This document shows positions 24,483 to 34,560 of a stretch of 64,000 bases of DNA, piece after piece. The position numbers and the translations under genes were made by a program. The stretch's first letter is position 1, and every line of letters begins with the position of its first letter. Source of the DNA: Candidatus Proelusimicrobium excrementi (GTDB taxonomy: Bacteria; Elusimicrobiota; Elusimicrobia; Elusimicrobiales; Elusimicrobiaceae); the NCBI GenBank assembly GCA_934643455.1, contig CAKUBV010000001.1, positions 186,001 through 250,000 of the forward strand, read 5' to 3'. A model generated the notes under the pieces. That model saw only the letters and a program-made list of their open reading frames with translations. It was not told the origin of the DNA and did not search any database.

Positions 24483-26195
24483 ATGTTGCTTACGGTCTTT
24501 TCTTTCATTGTCTTCACATTAGTCGTATACGGCATTTCTTATTACAAAACCAGAAATGTAAACACCCATACCGAAACGGGCTATTTTCTTGCAGGGCGCG
24601 GGCTTACGGGATGGGTAATAGCGGCTTCGCTGATGCTTACCAATCTTTCCACCGAACAGATGGTAGGCCTTAACGGACAGGGCTATACCGATAATATGTC
24701 CGTAATGGGCTGGGAAGTGGGCGCCTCGCTGGCATTGATAGTGGTGGCGTTTTTCTTTCTGCCCCGTTACCTTAAAAAGGGATACGCCACGATACCGGAT
24801 TTTATCGGCGAGAGGTACGATACCGTTACCAAGCAGGTGGTAAACTGGTTTTTCCTCTTTGGGTACGTATTGATATTCGTACCGATAGTTTTATATTCCG
24901 GCGCGATAGGCCTAAGCGGCATTTTTGATTTGGAAGGCACCTTCGGCATAACCAAAATGCAGGGTATTTACGTAGTGGTATGGTCTATAGGCATACTCGG
25001 CATAATTTACACTTTAAGCGGCGGCCTTAAAATTATGGCTATAGCCGATACGATAAACGGCATAGGCCTTTTAATAGGCGGTTTGATGATACCGCTTTTC
25101 GGTCTTATGTATATCGGCGGCGGCAACCCCGTTGAAGGCTTTAGCGTATTGGTGGAAGCCGTGCCGGAAAAATTTAACGCCATAGGTTCAAGTTCCGACC
25201 CGGTGCCTTTTGCCACAATGTTTACGGGTATGTTCCTTGTAAACTTGTTCTATTGGGGCACAAACCAAACCATTATTCAAAGAGCTTTGGCCGCCAAAGA
25301 CTTAAAAGAAGGCCAAAAAGGTATTTTGTATGCGGCGATATTAAAGCTTTTCGGGCCTTTGTTCCTTATTTTGCCGGGAATTATAGCTTTTAAAATATTC
25401 GGCCCCGGGCTGGAAATGAGCGATTTCGCCTATCCTATGCTCGTAAAAGCAGTATTGCCGTGGTTCTTGGTGGGATTTTTTGCCGCGGTGCTTTTCGGCG
25501 CGATATTAAGCTCTTTCAACGCCGGCCTTAATTCTACTTCTACCTTGTTTACTCTTAATATTTATAAAGAATACATCAACCCTAAAGCCAGCCAGGGCGA
25601 ACTTGTAAAAAAAGGCAAGCTCGCCGCCGCGGTACTGGCGATATTTTCAATGATAGTCGCGCCGATGATAGCCAATGCTCCCAACGGCTTGTTTGACTAT
25701 CTGCAAACCGTAAACGGCTTTTACAATGTGCCTATATTGACTTTAATGCTTATCGGCATGCTTAACAAAAAAGCCCCGGCGATTTCCGCCAAGATTACTC
25801 TTGCCATATTCATCTTGGTTTACGGCACCACTCAGCTTACGGCTATGTCCGGCGGTTTTAAAGATTTTATGGCGGGCGGTATGGCCGATCCCGCGGCTTT
25901 AAAAGGCGTGGCGGCTTTCTTCTACAACAATCTGCCGGCGTGGTTTGTACAGCCTTTGTTCTCGTTCTCAAGCATACATTATCTGCATATCTTGGCGATA
26001 TTGTTTGTGATATGCTCCCTGTTTATGATTGCCATGGGGCATTTCTATCCTTCCAAAAACGAGTACGAAGACGCCTTGGACAGACACATCGTCGATACTA
26101 TGCCTTGGCGCAAGGCCGTGCCTGTCAGCATAGCGATATTCAGCTGCGTAGTCGGTCTGTATATTTTGTTCTCAAAACTCGGCATAGCGGCTTAA
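24483..26195 (+). CDS. Sodium/solute symporter (SSS family), probably Na+/galactose
   Basis: A 570-residue inner-membrane protein with about 14 membrane segments. SSS-family features include YFLAGRGLTGWVIAASLMLTNLSTEQMVGLNGQ near the N-terminus (helix TM1-TM2 with the sodium site), and FFAAVLFGAILSSFNAGLNSTSTLFT, the conserved TM8 sodium-site region. The order before galK, galE and galT and the similarity in layout to vSGLT make galactose (or glucose/galactose) the likely substrate. I start at ATG 24483 because GGAGG lies seven bases before it; an in-frame GTG at 24450 is less likely. A hairpin lies in the gap to galK and may tune relative expression. Confidence 0.88.
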   Translation: MLLTVFSFIVFTLVVYGISYYKTRNVNTHTETGYFLAGRGLTGWVIAASLMLTNLSTEQMVGLNGQGYTDNMSVMGWEVGASLALIVVAFFFLPRYLKKGYATIPDFIGERYDTVTKQVVNWFFLFGYVLIFVPIVLYSGAIGLSGIFDLEGTFGITKMQGIYVVVWSIGILGIIYTLSGGLKIMAIADTINGIGLLIGGLMIPLFGLMYIGGGNPVEGFSVLVEAVPEKFNAIGSSSDPVPFATMFTGMFLVNLFYWGTNQTIIQRALAAKDLKEGQKGILYAAILKLFGPLFLILPGIIAFKIFGPGLEMSDFAYPMLVKAVLPWFLVGFFAAVLFGAILSSFNAGLNSTSTLFTLNIYKEYINPKASQGELVKKGKLAAAVLAIFSMIVAPMIANAPNGLFDYLQTVNGFYNVPILTLMLIGMLNKKAPAISAKITLAIFILVYGTTQLTAMSGGFKDFMAGGMADPAALKGVAAFFYNNLPAWFVQPLFSFSSIHYLHILAILFVICSLFMIAMGHFYPSKNEYEDALDRHIVDTMPWRKAVPVSIAIFSCVVGLYILFSKLGIAA

Positions 26196-26201
26196 TTTTT
26201 A

Positions 26202-26229
26202 AACGGGGCCTTGCTTTAAGCGGGGCCCC
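26202..26229 (+). other. Intercistronic hairpin before galK
   Basis: GGGGCC pairs with GGCCCC around an 11-base loop, with no T run after it. It may stabilise the 3' end of the symporter message or partly attenuate the operon. Confidence 0.45.
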
Positions 26230-26249
26230 ATCTTAAGAAAGGGGTGTTT

Positions 26250-27407
26250 ATGGATATCAACGAACTTAAAACCAAATTTAAAAAGATTTTCGGGCGCGAC
26301 GGCGCGGCCGTTTTTTTTGCGCCGGGCAGAGCCAACCTGATAGGGGAACATACCGACTATAACGGCGGATACGTATTCCCGTGCGCGCTGACTTTCGGCA
26401 CTTATTTGATAGCTTCCAAAAGGCATGATTCAAAAGTAAATTTTTATTCCGTAAACTTTGAAAACGAAGGCGTGATATCGGCCGACTTAAACGATATCAA
26501 AAAAGAGAACCGCTGGGCCGATTACCCTAAAGGCGTTCTTGAAACTTTTAAACAAGCCGGCCATATAATAAATACCGGGTTTGACGCTTTATACTTCGGC
26601 GACGTTCCCAACGGGGCGGGGCTTTCGTCTTCGGCTTCGATAGAAGTCGCAACCGCCGTAATGATAAACGATTTTTACAACTTCGGCTGCAGCCTTACAG
26701 AGCTTGCCAAAATAGGCCAGAGGGCGGAAAATAATTTTGTCGGCATGAATTGCGGTATTATGGACCAATTCGCTTCCGCAATGGGCAAAAAAGACAATGC
26801 CATTCTTTTGGATTGCAACACTCTTGAATATTCCTACTCCCAGATAGCTTTAAACGGTATTTCAATACTTATAGCCAATACGAATTATAATCACAAACTT
26901 ACCGGCAGTCAGTACAATACAAGACGCAGTCAGTGCGAGGAAGCTTTAAAACTTGTACAAAGCCGGTTTAAAGTAAATTATCTTTGCCAGCTGCAACCTT
27001 CCGATTTGCCTAAAGCGGAAGATTTGGTTAAGGACGAAACGCTTATTAAACGTATGCGCCACGCCGTAACGGAAAACGCCCGCACGCTTGAGGCCGTCGC
27101 CCTGCTTAAAAAGGGGGATATAGACGGCTTTGGCAAACTTATGGACGCTTCCCACGCTTCCCTTAAAAACGATTATGAAGTTACCGGCCCGGCTTTGGAC
27201 GCCATGGCTCAGGCCTTGCAGGGCTGCGAGGGCGTATTGGGCGCAAGAATGATGGGCGGCGGCTTCGGCGGATGCTGCATAGCTTTGGTCAAAAACGAAT
27301 TTTTGGAAGAAGTCCAGCAAAAAGCCGGCAGGGAATATGAAGCGGCTTTGAAAATCAAACCGGCGTTTTATATCGCTCAGATAGGGGCCGGCGCAAGGAA
27401 ATTATAA
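26250..27407 (+). CDS. galK: Galactokinase
   Basis: Phosphorylates alpha-D-galactose to galactose 1-phosphate with ATP, the first step of the Leloir pathway. GHMP-kinase motifs are intact: the galactokinase signature PGRANLIGEHTDYNGG at residues ~25-40, the ATP loop GAGLSSSASIEVA near 115, and the C-terminal MMGGGFGGC. Length 385 is normal. The start is ATG 26250 with AAAGGGG six bases upstream; a GTG at 26244 lies in the ribosome site. It lies between the symporter and galE in one operon. Confidence 0.97.
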   Translation: MDINELKTKFKKIFGRDGAAVFFAPGRANLIGEHTDYNGGYVFPCALTFGTYLIASKRHDSKVNFYSVNFENEGVISADLNDIKKENRWADYPKGVLETFKQAGHIINTGFDALYFGDVPNGAGLSSSASIEVATAVMINDFYNFGCSLTELAKIGQRAENNFVGMNCGIMDQFASAMGKKDNAILLDCNTLEYSYSQIALNGISILIANTNYNHKLTGSQYNTRRSQCEEALKLVQSRFKVNYLCQLQPSDLPKAEDLVKDETLIKRMRHAVTENARTLEAVALLKKGDIDGFGKLMDASHASLKNDYEVTGPALDAMAQALQGCEGVLGARMMGGGFGGCCIALVKNEFLEEVQQKAGREYEAALKIKPAFYIAQIGAGARKL

Positions 27408-27424
27408 TTTTTAAGAGGTTCTAA

Positions 27425-28399
27425 ATGAAGAATATTTTAGTCGTCGGCGGGGCCGGTTATATAGGCAGCCACGCCGTTAAAATGCTTAAGGAAAAGGGCT
27501 ATAACGCGGTTGTTTACGATAATCTTTCCAAAGGGCACAGGCAGGCCGTGCGCGGTACGGAGTTCGTAAAAGGCGACTTGGGCGACAAAAAAAAGATTGC
27601 CGCTGTTTTCAAAAAATACAATATAGACGCCGTAATGCACTTTGCGGCTTTTATAGAAGTAGGGGAAAGCGTAAAGGAGCCGGCGCGGTATTATAACAAC
27701 AATATCGTAAAGGTTATATCTTTGCTGGACGCCATGGTTGAAAACGGGGTAAAATATTTCGTTTTCTCATCCACGGCGGCCACTTTCGGCGAGCCGGTGG
27801 AAGCGAAAATATCGGAACGTCACCCCCAAAACCCCATAAATCCTTACGGTCAAACCAAACTTATGGTGGAAAAAGTCCTTAAAGATTATGATAAGGCATA
27901 CGGCCTTAAAAGCAGCGTGCTGAGGTATTTTAACGCCGCAGGGGCCGACGACGGCGGCAAAATAGGGGAATCCCATACGCCGGAAACGCACCTTCTGCCG
28001 ATAATTTTGCAGGCCGCTTCGGGCAAGCGCGACAGTATAAAAATATTCGGGGAGGACTACCCCACCAAAGACGGCAGCTGTATAAGGGATTTCGTACACG
28101 TCAATGATTTATCTTCCGCGCATATACTTGCTTTGGAAAAAATGTTCAGGACTAACGAAAGCGATGATTTCAACCTCGGCAGCGGGGAAGGTTTCAGCGT
28201 TAAAGAAGTTATAGAATGCGCCAAGCGCGTAACCGGGCGACCCATAAAAGTGGAAGCCGCGCCGCGCCGAGCGGGCGACCCGGCTGTATTGGTCGCAGAC
28301 AGCGCAAAAGCCAAAAAGGTGCTGGGCTGGCAAACTTTGTATAATTTAGATAAAATTATACAAACGGCTTGGAATTGGGAGCTTAAACGCAAATATTAA
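27425..28399 (+). CDS. galE: UDP-glucose 4-epimerase
   Basis: Interconverts UDP-galactose and UDP-glucose using tightly bound NAD. The Rossmann motif GGAGYIGSHAV is at residues 8-18, the SSTAATFGEP strand and the catalytic YxxxK (NPYGQTKLMVE, near 142) are present, and the C-terminal R-rich substrate region (APRRAGDPAVL) is typical. 324 residues, as usual. It starts 17 bases after galK with AAGAGG before the ATG. Confidence 0.97.
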   Translation: MKNILVVGGAGYIGSHAVKMLKEKGYNAVVYDNLSKGHRQAVRGTEFVKGDLGDKKKIAAVFKKYNIDAVMHFAAFIEVGESVKEPARYYNNNIVKVISLLDAMVENGVKYFVFSSTAATFGEPVEAKISERHPQNPINPYGQTKLMVEKVLKDYDKAYGLKSSVLRYFNAAGADDGGKIGESHTPETHLLPIILQAASGKRDSIKIFGEDYPTKDGSCIRDFVHVNDLSSAHILALEKMFRTNESDDFNLGSGEGFSVKEVIECAKRVTGRPIKVEAAPRRAGDPAVLVADSAKAKKVLGWQTLYNLDKIIQTAWNWELKRKY

Positions 28400-28414
28400 A
28401 GCCGGGAGCCTGCA

Positions 28415-29926
28415 ATGATTTATTCCAATATAGAAGAACTGATATCCTACGCCCTTAAAAACAAACTTATAGAGAAAGAGGACGTAATTTGGGCGCGCAA
28501 CGGCCTTTTGGCACTTTTAAACCTGCCCGATAATAGCAACGCCGCACCTTATAAAGGCCCTCTGCCCGATAATCCGGGGGAGATACTGGCCGATATTTCT
28601 TTCTATGCGGCGGAAAACGGCCTTTTGGAAGCGGATACCTCCACCTACAGGGAAATTTTTGAAACTTCCGTAATGTCCGTTTTCACGCAAAGGCCAAGCG
28701 ACGTAACAAAACTCTTCTATGAAACATGGCGGGAGCACGGCATAAAAAAAGCTACGGACGCTTTTTATAAATACTGCCGCAAAATTTACTATATCAAGAC
28801 GGACAGAGTCGCCAAAAACATAACTTGGAAAGTCGCCACGGAATACGGCAAAATAGATATGACCATAAATCTTTCCAAGCCGGAAAAGGACCCTAAGGAA
28901 ATAGCTCTGCAAGGCAAAATACAGCCTTCTTCCTCGGTTTATCCAAAATGCCTTTTGTGCAAGGAAAACGTCGGCTATAAAGGGCGTCTTAACCATCCGG
29001 CCCGCCAGACTTTAAGGGTTATACCCATTAAGCTTAACGGGAAAAAATGGTATTTCCAATATTCGCCTTACGTTTATTATAACGAGCACAGCATAGTTTT
29101 TTGCGAAGATCACCGCCCGATGAAAATTACGCCCGACACGTTTAAAAACCTGTTGGATTTTGTGGAGCAGTTTCCGCATTATTTTATAGGTTCAAACGCG
29201 GATTTGCCTATAGTCGGCGGGTCGATTTTATCCCATGACCATTATCAGGCAGGGCGGTACGTGTTCCCTATGGAAAAGGCCCCGTCCGTAAAGCGCTTTA
29301 GAGTAAAAAAATTCCCTAAAATCAGCTTTGACATTATTTGCTGGCCTCTTTCCGTTTTAAGGCTGCGCGGACCCAAAGCCCAGCTTGCAAAAGCGGCGGC
29401 TCATGTTCTTAACGTGTGGCAAAAATATGACGATCCTTCTGTCGACATTCTGCACGCCAGCGGCAAAACTCCGCATAATACTGTAACGCCGATAGCCCGC
29501 TTTAAAGACGGCTCCTATGAAATGGACCTTGTTTTGCGCAACAACCGCACCACTAAGGAATTTCCTTGGGGCGTTTTCCATTCCAGGCCGGAATTTCATA
29601 ATATCAAAAGGGAAAACATCGGCCTGATAGAAGCTTTGGGTATGGCTATTTTGCCGGGCAGACTTAAAAACGAAATGGCGCAAGCGGCGTCTTTGATAGC
29701 CGCCGGCAAAACGGAAAAAATGAAGGATTTATCTTCTTTGGCCCAGCATTATAACTGGGTACAGAGCTTCATCAAAGACTACAAAGGCTTTAAAGCCGAA
29801 GACGTGCCCGAAATCCTGCTTGAGGAAATCGGCCGTACTTTCGTCAAAGTTTTGGCTTCATGCGGGGTGTTTAAGCATGACGCCAAAGGCAAAGAGGCTT
29901 TCCTGCGATTTATAGATAAGTTATAA
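28415..29926 (+). CDS. galT: UDP-glucose--hexose-1-phosphate uridylyltransferase, class II
   Basis: Exchanges UMP between UDP-glucose and galactose 1-phosphate. At 503 residues it belongs to the class II GalT found mainly in Firmicutes and some other anaerobes, which is not similar at first sight to the ~350-residue E. coli type. The active-site region GSILSHDHYQAGRYVFPM supplies the nucleophilic His (HDHYQ). CLLCKENVGYKGRLNHPARQ, with a CXXC, is another conserved stretch. It completes the Leloir set in the operon. GGGAG precedes its ATG, and a terminator follows. Confidence 0.95.
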   Translation: MIYSNIEELISYALKNKLIEKEDVIWARNGLLALLNLPDNSNAAPYKGPLPDNPGEILADISFYAAENGLLEADTSTYREIFETSVMSVFTQRPSDVTKLFYETWREHGIKKATDAFYKYCRKIYYIKTDRVAKNITWKVATEYGKIDMTINLSKPEKDPKEIALQGKIQPSSSVYPKCLLCKENVGYKGRLNHPARQTLRVIPIKLNGKKWYFQYSPYVYYNEHSIVFCEDHRPMKITPDTFKNLLDFVEQFPHYFIGSNADLPIVGGSILSHDHYQAGRYVFPMEKAPSVKRFRVKKFPKISFDIICWPLSVLRLRGPKAQLAKAAAHVLNVWQKYDDPSVDILHASGKTPHNTVTPIARFKDGSYEMDLVLRNNRTTKEFPWGVFHSRPEFHNIKRENIGLIEALGMAILPGRLKNEMAQAASLIAAGKTEKMKDLSSLAQHYNWVQSFIKDYKGFKAEDVPEILLEEIGRTFVKVLASCGVFKHDAKGKEAFLRFIDKL

Positions 29927-29949
29927 TATAATAAAGGCGTAAAAATACG

Positions 29950-29987
29950 GCTGCCCGTCGGCTCTGCCTGCGGGCGTCGTTTTTTGG
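29950..29987 (+). terminator. Terminator of the galactose operon
   Basis: GCCCGTCGGC pairs with GCCTGCGGGC (one mismatch, one wobble) across TCT, followed by GTCG and T6. Confidence 0.8.
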
Positions 29988-30021
29988 CGCGCGGTTTTTT
30001 AATTTACTTATAAGGAATAAT

Positions 30022-31863
30022 ATGAACACCAGAAAAGACATTCGGAACGTGGCCATTATAGCCCACGTCGACCACGGCAAGACTACCGTTGTAGATTCTT
30101 TGCTCAAATACGCGGGCCAGTTTAAAGTTAAGCAGGACGAAGCCCAGGAAACCGTTTTGGATTCCAATCCCTTGGAAAGAGAAAGGGGAATAACAATTTT
30201 GGCAAAGTGCACTTCGGTAAAATATAAAGACTATACCGTAAACATCGTAGACACTCCGGGACACGCGGACTTCGGCAGCGAAGTCGAGCGCGTGCTTAAA
30301 ATGGTTGACGGAGCGATTTTAATGGTCGACGCTGTGGAAGGCCCCATGCCGCAAACCAGATTCGTATTAAGAAAAGCTTTGGCTTTGGGTCTGCGTCCGA
30401 TAGTCGTCGTCAATAAAATGGACAGGGAAAACTCCCGCCCGTCTGCGGTGGTGGATGAAGTTTTTGAACTTTTTATGGAACTCGGCGCGGATGACAAGCA
30501 GCTTGATTTCCCTATACTTTACGCTTCGGGCCGCGAAGGCTGGGCTTCCGACAAACTGGAAGAAAGAGGCACTGACATTAAACCGCTTTTTGACGCCATA
30601 ATCAAATACGTGCCGGAACCGGAAGCGGACGAAACCAAACCTTTGCAAATGCAGGTTACCATGCTGGATTACAATAACTTCCTCGGCCATATCGGCATAG
30701 GCAGGATATTGAACGGTTCCGTCAATAAAGGCGATAATGTAGTGCTTTTAAAGAATAAAGGCGGAAGCGTAAACGCAAAAGCCGTAAAGATTGAAAAATT
30801 CCTCGGCCTCAGCAAAACCGAAACCGAAAGCGCCAAAGCGGGCGATATCGTCGCCATAAGCGGGCTTGAGGGCGTAGACGTGGGTGATACCGTCTGCCAC
30901 CCGGATAATCCTATACCTTTGCCGCCTTTGGCCATCGACGAGCCTACTATATCTATGGACTTTTTCGTCAACGATTCCCCGTTTGCCGGGCGCGAGGGCA
31001 AATTCCTTACCAGCAGGCATTTAAAAGCCCGCTTGGAAAAGGAAGCGCAGACCAATGTCGGCCTTAAAGTGGAACAGCTGGAAGGCGAAGGCAGATTTAA
31101 AGTTTCCGGCCGCGGCGAGCTGCACCTTACGATTTTGATTGAAAATATGCGCCGCGAAGGGTTTGAATTGGCGGTTTCCTCCCCGGAAGTTATTTATAAG
31201 GAAGAAAACGGCAAAATCTTAGAACCTATGGAATACCTCATTTTGGATATTACTTCCGATATGCAGGGCGCGGTTTTTGAGCTTGTCGGCACGCGCGGAG
31301 CCAAGCTGGAAAATATGGTCAGCGAAGGCGAAAACAGACTAAGGCTTGAATACGTCATACCCTCAAGGGCTTTAATCGGATTTAAGAACGAGTTTTTAAC
31401 TTCCACCCGCGGCAAGGGTATTATGCACCACAGTTTTTACGGTTATTACCCCAAGGTGGATGTTCCGCCGTTAAGAAGCAACGGCGTATTTATCGCCAAG
31501 GAAGCGGGGGAAACCACAGCTTACGCCATAAACAGCTTGCAGGACGGCGGACAGCTGTTCGTCGGCCCGGGCGTTAAAGTTTATGAGGGCATGATAGTAG
31601 GGCAGAACTCCAGGGATAATGACTTGGTGGTCAACCCCAATAAAACCAAAAGGCTTTCAAATATGCGCTCAAAAGCCGCGGACGACGCGCTGTTGCTGAC
31701 TCCTCCCAGGATTATGAGCCTTGAACAGGCCATTGAATACATTGCCCCGGACGAACTTGTGGAAATTACGCCCACTTCCGTCAGGCTCAGAAAGAAAATC
31801 CTTAATATTTACGAACGCAGAAGAGCCAATAAGAAAGAAGAAGAGGGCACGGGCGAAGAATAA
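30022..31863 (+). CDS. typA: Ribosome-associated GTPase TypA/BipA
   Basis: A translational GTPase of 613 residues that binds the ribosome like EF-G and helps 50S assembly and growth under stress or cold. G1 is AHVDHGKTT near residue 13, G3 DTPGHADFG, and G4 NKMDREN. The EF-G-like domains III and V and the BipA-specific C-terminal region ([20 protein letters not shown]) are present. The length is standard. AAGGAA precedes its ATG. The ABC-F gene follows 46 bases later in the same direction, so cotranscription is likely. Confidence 0.97.
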   Translation: MNTRKDIRNVAIIAHVDHGKTTVVDSLLKYAGQFKVKQDEAQETVLDSNPLERERGITILAKCTSVKYKDYTVNIVDTPGHADFGSEVERVLKMVDGAILMVDAVEGPMPQTRFVLRKALALGLRPIVVVNKMDRENSRPSAVVDEVFELFMELGADDKQLDFPILYASGREGWASDKLEERGTDIKPLFDAIIKYVPEPEADETKPLQMQVTMLDYNNFLGHIGIGRILNGSVNKGDNVVLLKNKGGSVNAKAVKIEKFLGLSKTETESAKAGDIVAISGLEGVDVGDTVCHPDNPIPLPPLAIDEPTISMDFFVNDSPFAGREGKFLTSRHLKARLEKEAQTNVGLKVEQLEGEGRFKVSGRGELHLTILIENMRREGFELAVSSPEVIYKEENGKILEPMEYLILDITSDMQGAVFELVGTRGAKLENMVSEGENRLRLEYVIPSRALIGFKNEFLTSTRGKGIMHHSFYGYYPKVDVPPLRSNGVFIAKEAGETTAYAINSLQDGGQLFVGPGVKVYEGMIVGQNSRDNDLVVNPNKTKRLSNMRSKAADDALLLTPPRIMSLEQAIEYIAPDELVEITPTSVRLRKKILNIYERRRANKKEEEGTGEE

Positions 31864-31909
31864 GCCTTACAAGAGTGTGTTTTTGGTTTCGCCGGAAGGA
31901 TAAAGCAGA

Positions 31910-33757
31910 ATGATTGATATTTCCGAATTAAGTTACCATATAGGCAAAAGGACTATTTTTGAAGACGCCTCGGCCTTTATCGGCAAAGGGCAGAAAGTCG
32001 GCCTCGTCGGTTTAAACGGCTGCGGCAAAACGACCCTTTTTAAACTTATTTTGGGCAGGCTTTATCCCGACGGCGGAAAGATAAGCGTTTCAAGCGGGAC
32101 GGTTTTGGCTACGGTCGAACAGGAAATACCGGATATAAACCAAACGCCGCTAAATCACGTTTTATACTCCGATTTGCGCTTAAAGAAGCTTTACGACGAA
32201 CTGGCGCAAAATCCTTCCGGCGTACGCCTTGCCGAAATATACGATAAGCTTGATTCTTTGGGCGCGCACGGCGCGGCCGCGAGAGCCGGCGCGATACTCG
32301 GCGGATTGGGGTTTTCCAATGCGGATTTATCAAGGCCTTTAAAAGAATTTTCCGGCGGGTGGCGCGTCCGCGCGGCATTGGCCGCGGCCTTGTTTGCTCC
32401 AAGCGACTGCCTTTTATTGGACGAACCTACAAACCATTTGGATTTGGAAACGGTCATCTGGCTTGAAAACTGCCTTGCCAAACTGGATAAAACACTTATC
32501 ATAGTCAGCCACGACAGAAACATTTTAAACAAAGTCTGCGATAAAATCATACTTGTAGACGAATGCAAACTAAAGACTTATACCGGCGATTACGACACCT
32601 ACGAAAGAACCCGCCACCTCCAAACGGAACAGCTGGTAAAAGATGCCAAACGCTATGAAGAAACAAAAAAGCATTTACAGGCTTTCGTAGACAGATTCCG
32701 CTATAAAGCCAGCAAGGCCAAGCAGGCTCAAAGCCGCCTTAAAATGATTGAGAAAATGGGAGACGCGCCTAAAATCCCTTTGGAAAAGAGCATAAGTTTT
32801 TCTTTCCCTCAGCCTCAGCATTTGGACGCTTACCTTTTTACATTGGAAGACGTCAGCTGCGGATACGACGATAAAATCGTCCTTGATAAACTTAATTTGA
32901 CTATTACCCAAGATGATAAAATAGCTTTGCTCGGCTCCAACGGCAACGGCAAATCAACTTTAGCCAAGCTTTTGGCCGGGAGAATACACTCCATGAGCGG
33001 CAAGCTTACTTATGCCAGAAAGCTGAAAACCGCATATTTCGCCCAGCACCAAACGGAAGAGTTTGACGTAGAGTCCACCCCTTACGCCACCGCCAAAGCC
33101 GCCATGCCGGAAGCCAAAGAGGCGGAAGTTTATACGCATTTGGCGCGTTTCGGGCTGGAAAAAAGCAAAGCAGATACGGAAATAGGCAAACTTTCAGGCG
33201 GGGAAAAGAGCAGGCTTTTGCTTTCGCTCATCACTATAAACAAGCCCAATATTTTAATTTTGGACGAACCCACAAACCATTTGGACATAACCAGCCGCCG
33301 CGCTTTAATTGAAGCTTTAAACGAATATGACGGCGCAGTAGTATTGGTTACGCACGACTTTCACATATTGGAATCCGTATGCGACCGCCTGCTTTTGGTG
33401 GCCGACGGCACCGTTAAGCCTTTTGACGGTGATTTGGAAGATTATAAAAATTACGTTTTGCACTCTTCCCGATCTTCTTCGGAGGAAGACTCTTCCTCTG
33501 AAGGCGGGCGTAAGGAAAAACGCAAAAACGCGGCCAAACTCCGGGCCGAAACGGCTCCTTTGAGAAGCAAAATCAAAACTATTGAACGCCGCCTTGAAAC
33601 GCTTTCTTCTCAAAAGGAAAACCTGGAAGCGCGCTTAATCCGCGGATACGAATCGGGGCTGAGCATAGAACTTGCCTTTATAAACAAGGAAATTTCCGAC
33701 GCGGAAAAGCAATGGGAAGATCTATCCACCCAGCTTGAAGAAATCATGAACGGGTAA
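31910..33757 (+). CDS. ABC-F family ATPase
   Basis: A 615-residue soluble protein with two ABC domains and no membrane part. Walker A motifs are GLNGCGKTT (near residue 38) and GSNGNGKST (near 345); signatures are FSGGW and LSGGEKSR; Walker B motifs are LLLDEPTNHLD and LILDEPTNHLD. A charged linker lies between the domains, and the C-terminal ~90 residues after a serine/glutamate-rich stretch (SSRSSSEEDSSSEGG) form a coiled coil, as in Uup/YheS-type ABC-F proteins. These act on the ribosome, by relieving stalling or in antibiotic protection. The subfamily cannot be fixed by eye, but YheS-like is plausible. Confidence 0.9.
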   Translation: MIDISELSYHIGKRTIFEDASAFIGKGQKVGLVGLNGCGKTTLFKLILGRLYPDGGKISVSSGTVLATVEQEIPDINQTPLNHVLYSDLRLKKLYDELAQNPSGVRLAEIYDKLDSLGAHGAAARAGAILGGLGFSNADLSRPLKEFSGGWRVRAALAAALFAPSDCLLLDEPTNHLDLETVIWLENCLAKLDKTLIIVSHDRNILNKVCDKIILVDECKLKTYTGDYDTYERTRHLQTEQLVKDAKRYEETKKHLQAFVDRFRYKASKAKQAQSRLKMIEKMGDAPKIPLEKSISFSFPQPQHLDAYLFTLEDVSCGYDDKIVLDKLNLTITQDDKIALLGSNGNGKSTLAKLLAGRIHSMSGKLTYARKLKTAYFAQHQTEEFDVESTPYATAKAAMPEAKEAEVYTHLARFGLEKSKADTEIGKLSGGEKSRLLLSLITINKPNILILDEPTNHLDITSRRALIEALNEYDGAVVLVTHDFHILESVCDRLLLVADGTVKPFDGDLEDYKNYVLHSSRSSSEEDSSSEGGRKEKRKNAAKLRAETAPLRSKIKTIERRLETLSSQKENLEARLIRGYESGLSIELAFINKEISDAEKQWEDLSTQLEEIMNG

Positions 33758-33770
33758 GCTTACAACTTTA

Positions 33771-33804
33771 TAACCGGGCAAACCTTTTAGGCTTGCCCGG
33801 TTTT
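33771..33804 (+). terminator. Terminator after the ABC-F gene
   Basis: AACCGGGCAA pairs with TTGCCCGGTT, loop about eleven bases, followed by TT and CATATA. It lies between convergent genes. Confidence 0.8.
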
Positions 33805-33848
33805 CATATATATAGAGCGTCAGCGGCGTAAATACTCCGGCGAATTTA

Positions 33849-34442
33849 TCACTTAAACACTTTCATTCTTTGGGCGGGGGGAATCATCTCCTTTACGCCC
33901 GCTTCGCCGCCGGCGACGCCGAAAGGCATTTGCGCTATAAGCTTCCATGAAGGCGGCACGTTAAAAGCTTTTGCTATTTCCGCGTCGATAACAGGGTTAT
34001 AGTGCTGTAAATTCGCGCCCATGCCCAAATTGGCAAGGCCCGTCCAAATTATATACTGCAAAATCGCATTGCCCTGCTGCGCCCACGGTGGAAAATTCTC
34101 CCTGTAAGAGGGGAATTTGCTTTGCATTTCCTCTGTAATTTTTACGTCTTCAAAAAACAGTATAGTGGCGTAAGCTTTTGCAAATCCTTTTATTTTTGCT
34201 TCCGTCGTGGGGAACTTTTCCGGCGGGACTAAAGCTTTTAAAGTCCGCTTTACTATATTCCAAACTTTTGCGTGGCTTTCCCCGAAAGCGACTATAAGCC
34301 TTGCGCTTTGGCAATTAAACGCCGAAGGCGCGTTTAACAGCGCGAAATCAATAAAATCAAGTATTTCCTTTTGTTCAAGCGTAGCTTTGTTTTCCAAAGC
34401 GTAGATACTGCGTCTTTTCCTTACTGCGTTAAAAAAATCCAT
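33849..34442 (-). CDS. Nitroreductase-family FMN oxidoreductase
   Basis: A 197-residue NAD(P)H-dependent flavoenzyme. Nitroreductase marks are the N-terminal RKRRSIYAL, the flavin-binding SAFNCQSARLIV, and the C-terminal MPFGVAGG. Such enzymes reduce quinones, nitro compounds or flavin. A middle stretch, WAQQGNAILQYIIWTGLANLGMGANLQHYNP, is typical of the YdfN/oxygen-insensitive group. AAGGAGG precedes the ATG. It is a single gene, convergent with the ABC-F gene. Confidence 0.88.
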   Translation of the reverse strand: MDFFNAVRKRRSIYALENKATLEQKEILDFIDFALLNAPSAFNCQSARLIVAFGESHAKVWNIVKRTLKALVPPEKFPTTEAKIKGFAKAYATILFFEDVKITEEMQSKFPSYRENFPPWAQQGNAILQYIIWTGLANLGMGANLQHYNPVIDAEIAKAFNVPPSWKLIAQMPFGVAGGEAGVKEMIPPAQRMKVFK

Positions 34443-34510
34443 TTCTCTTCCTCCTTGCCATTATATAGTTATAGCGGCGTAGGCAAAAAAATCAATGGGG
34501 CGCGCTCATC

Positions 34511-34545
34511 ACAAAAAAAGCCCTCCTTTTGGGAGGGCTTTTTAA
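34511..34545 (-). terminator. Terminator of the SulP gene
   Basis: AAAGCCCTCC pairs with GGGAGGGCTTT across TTTT, with A and T runs on both sides. It lies just after the SulP stop on the minus strand. Confidence 0.9.
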
Positions 34546-34560
34546 ATATCGCCGGGGCTT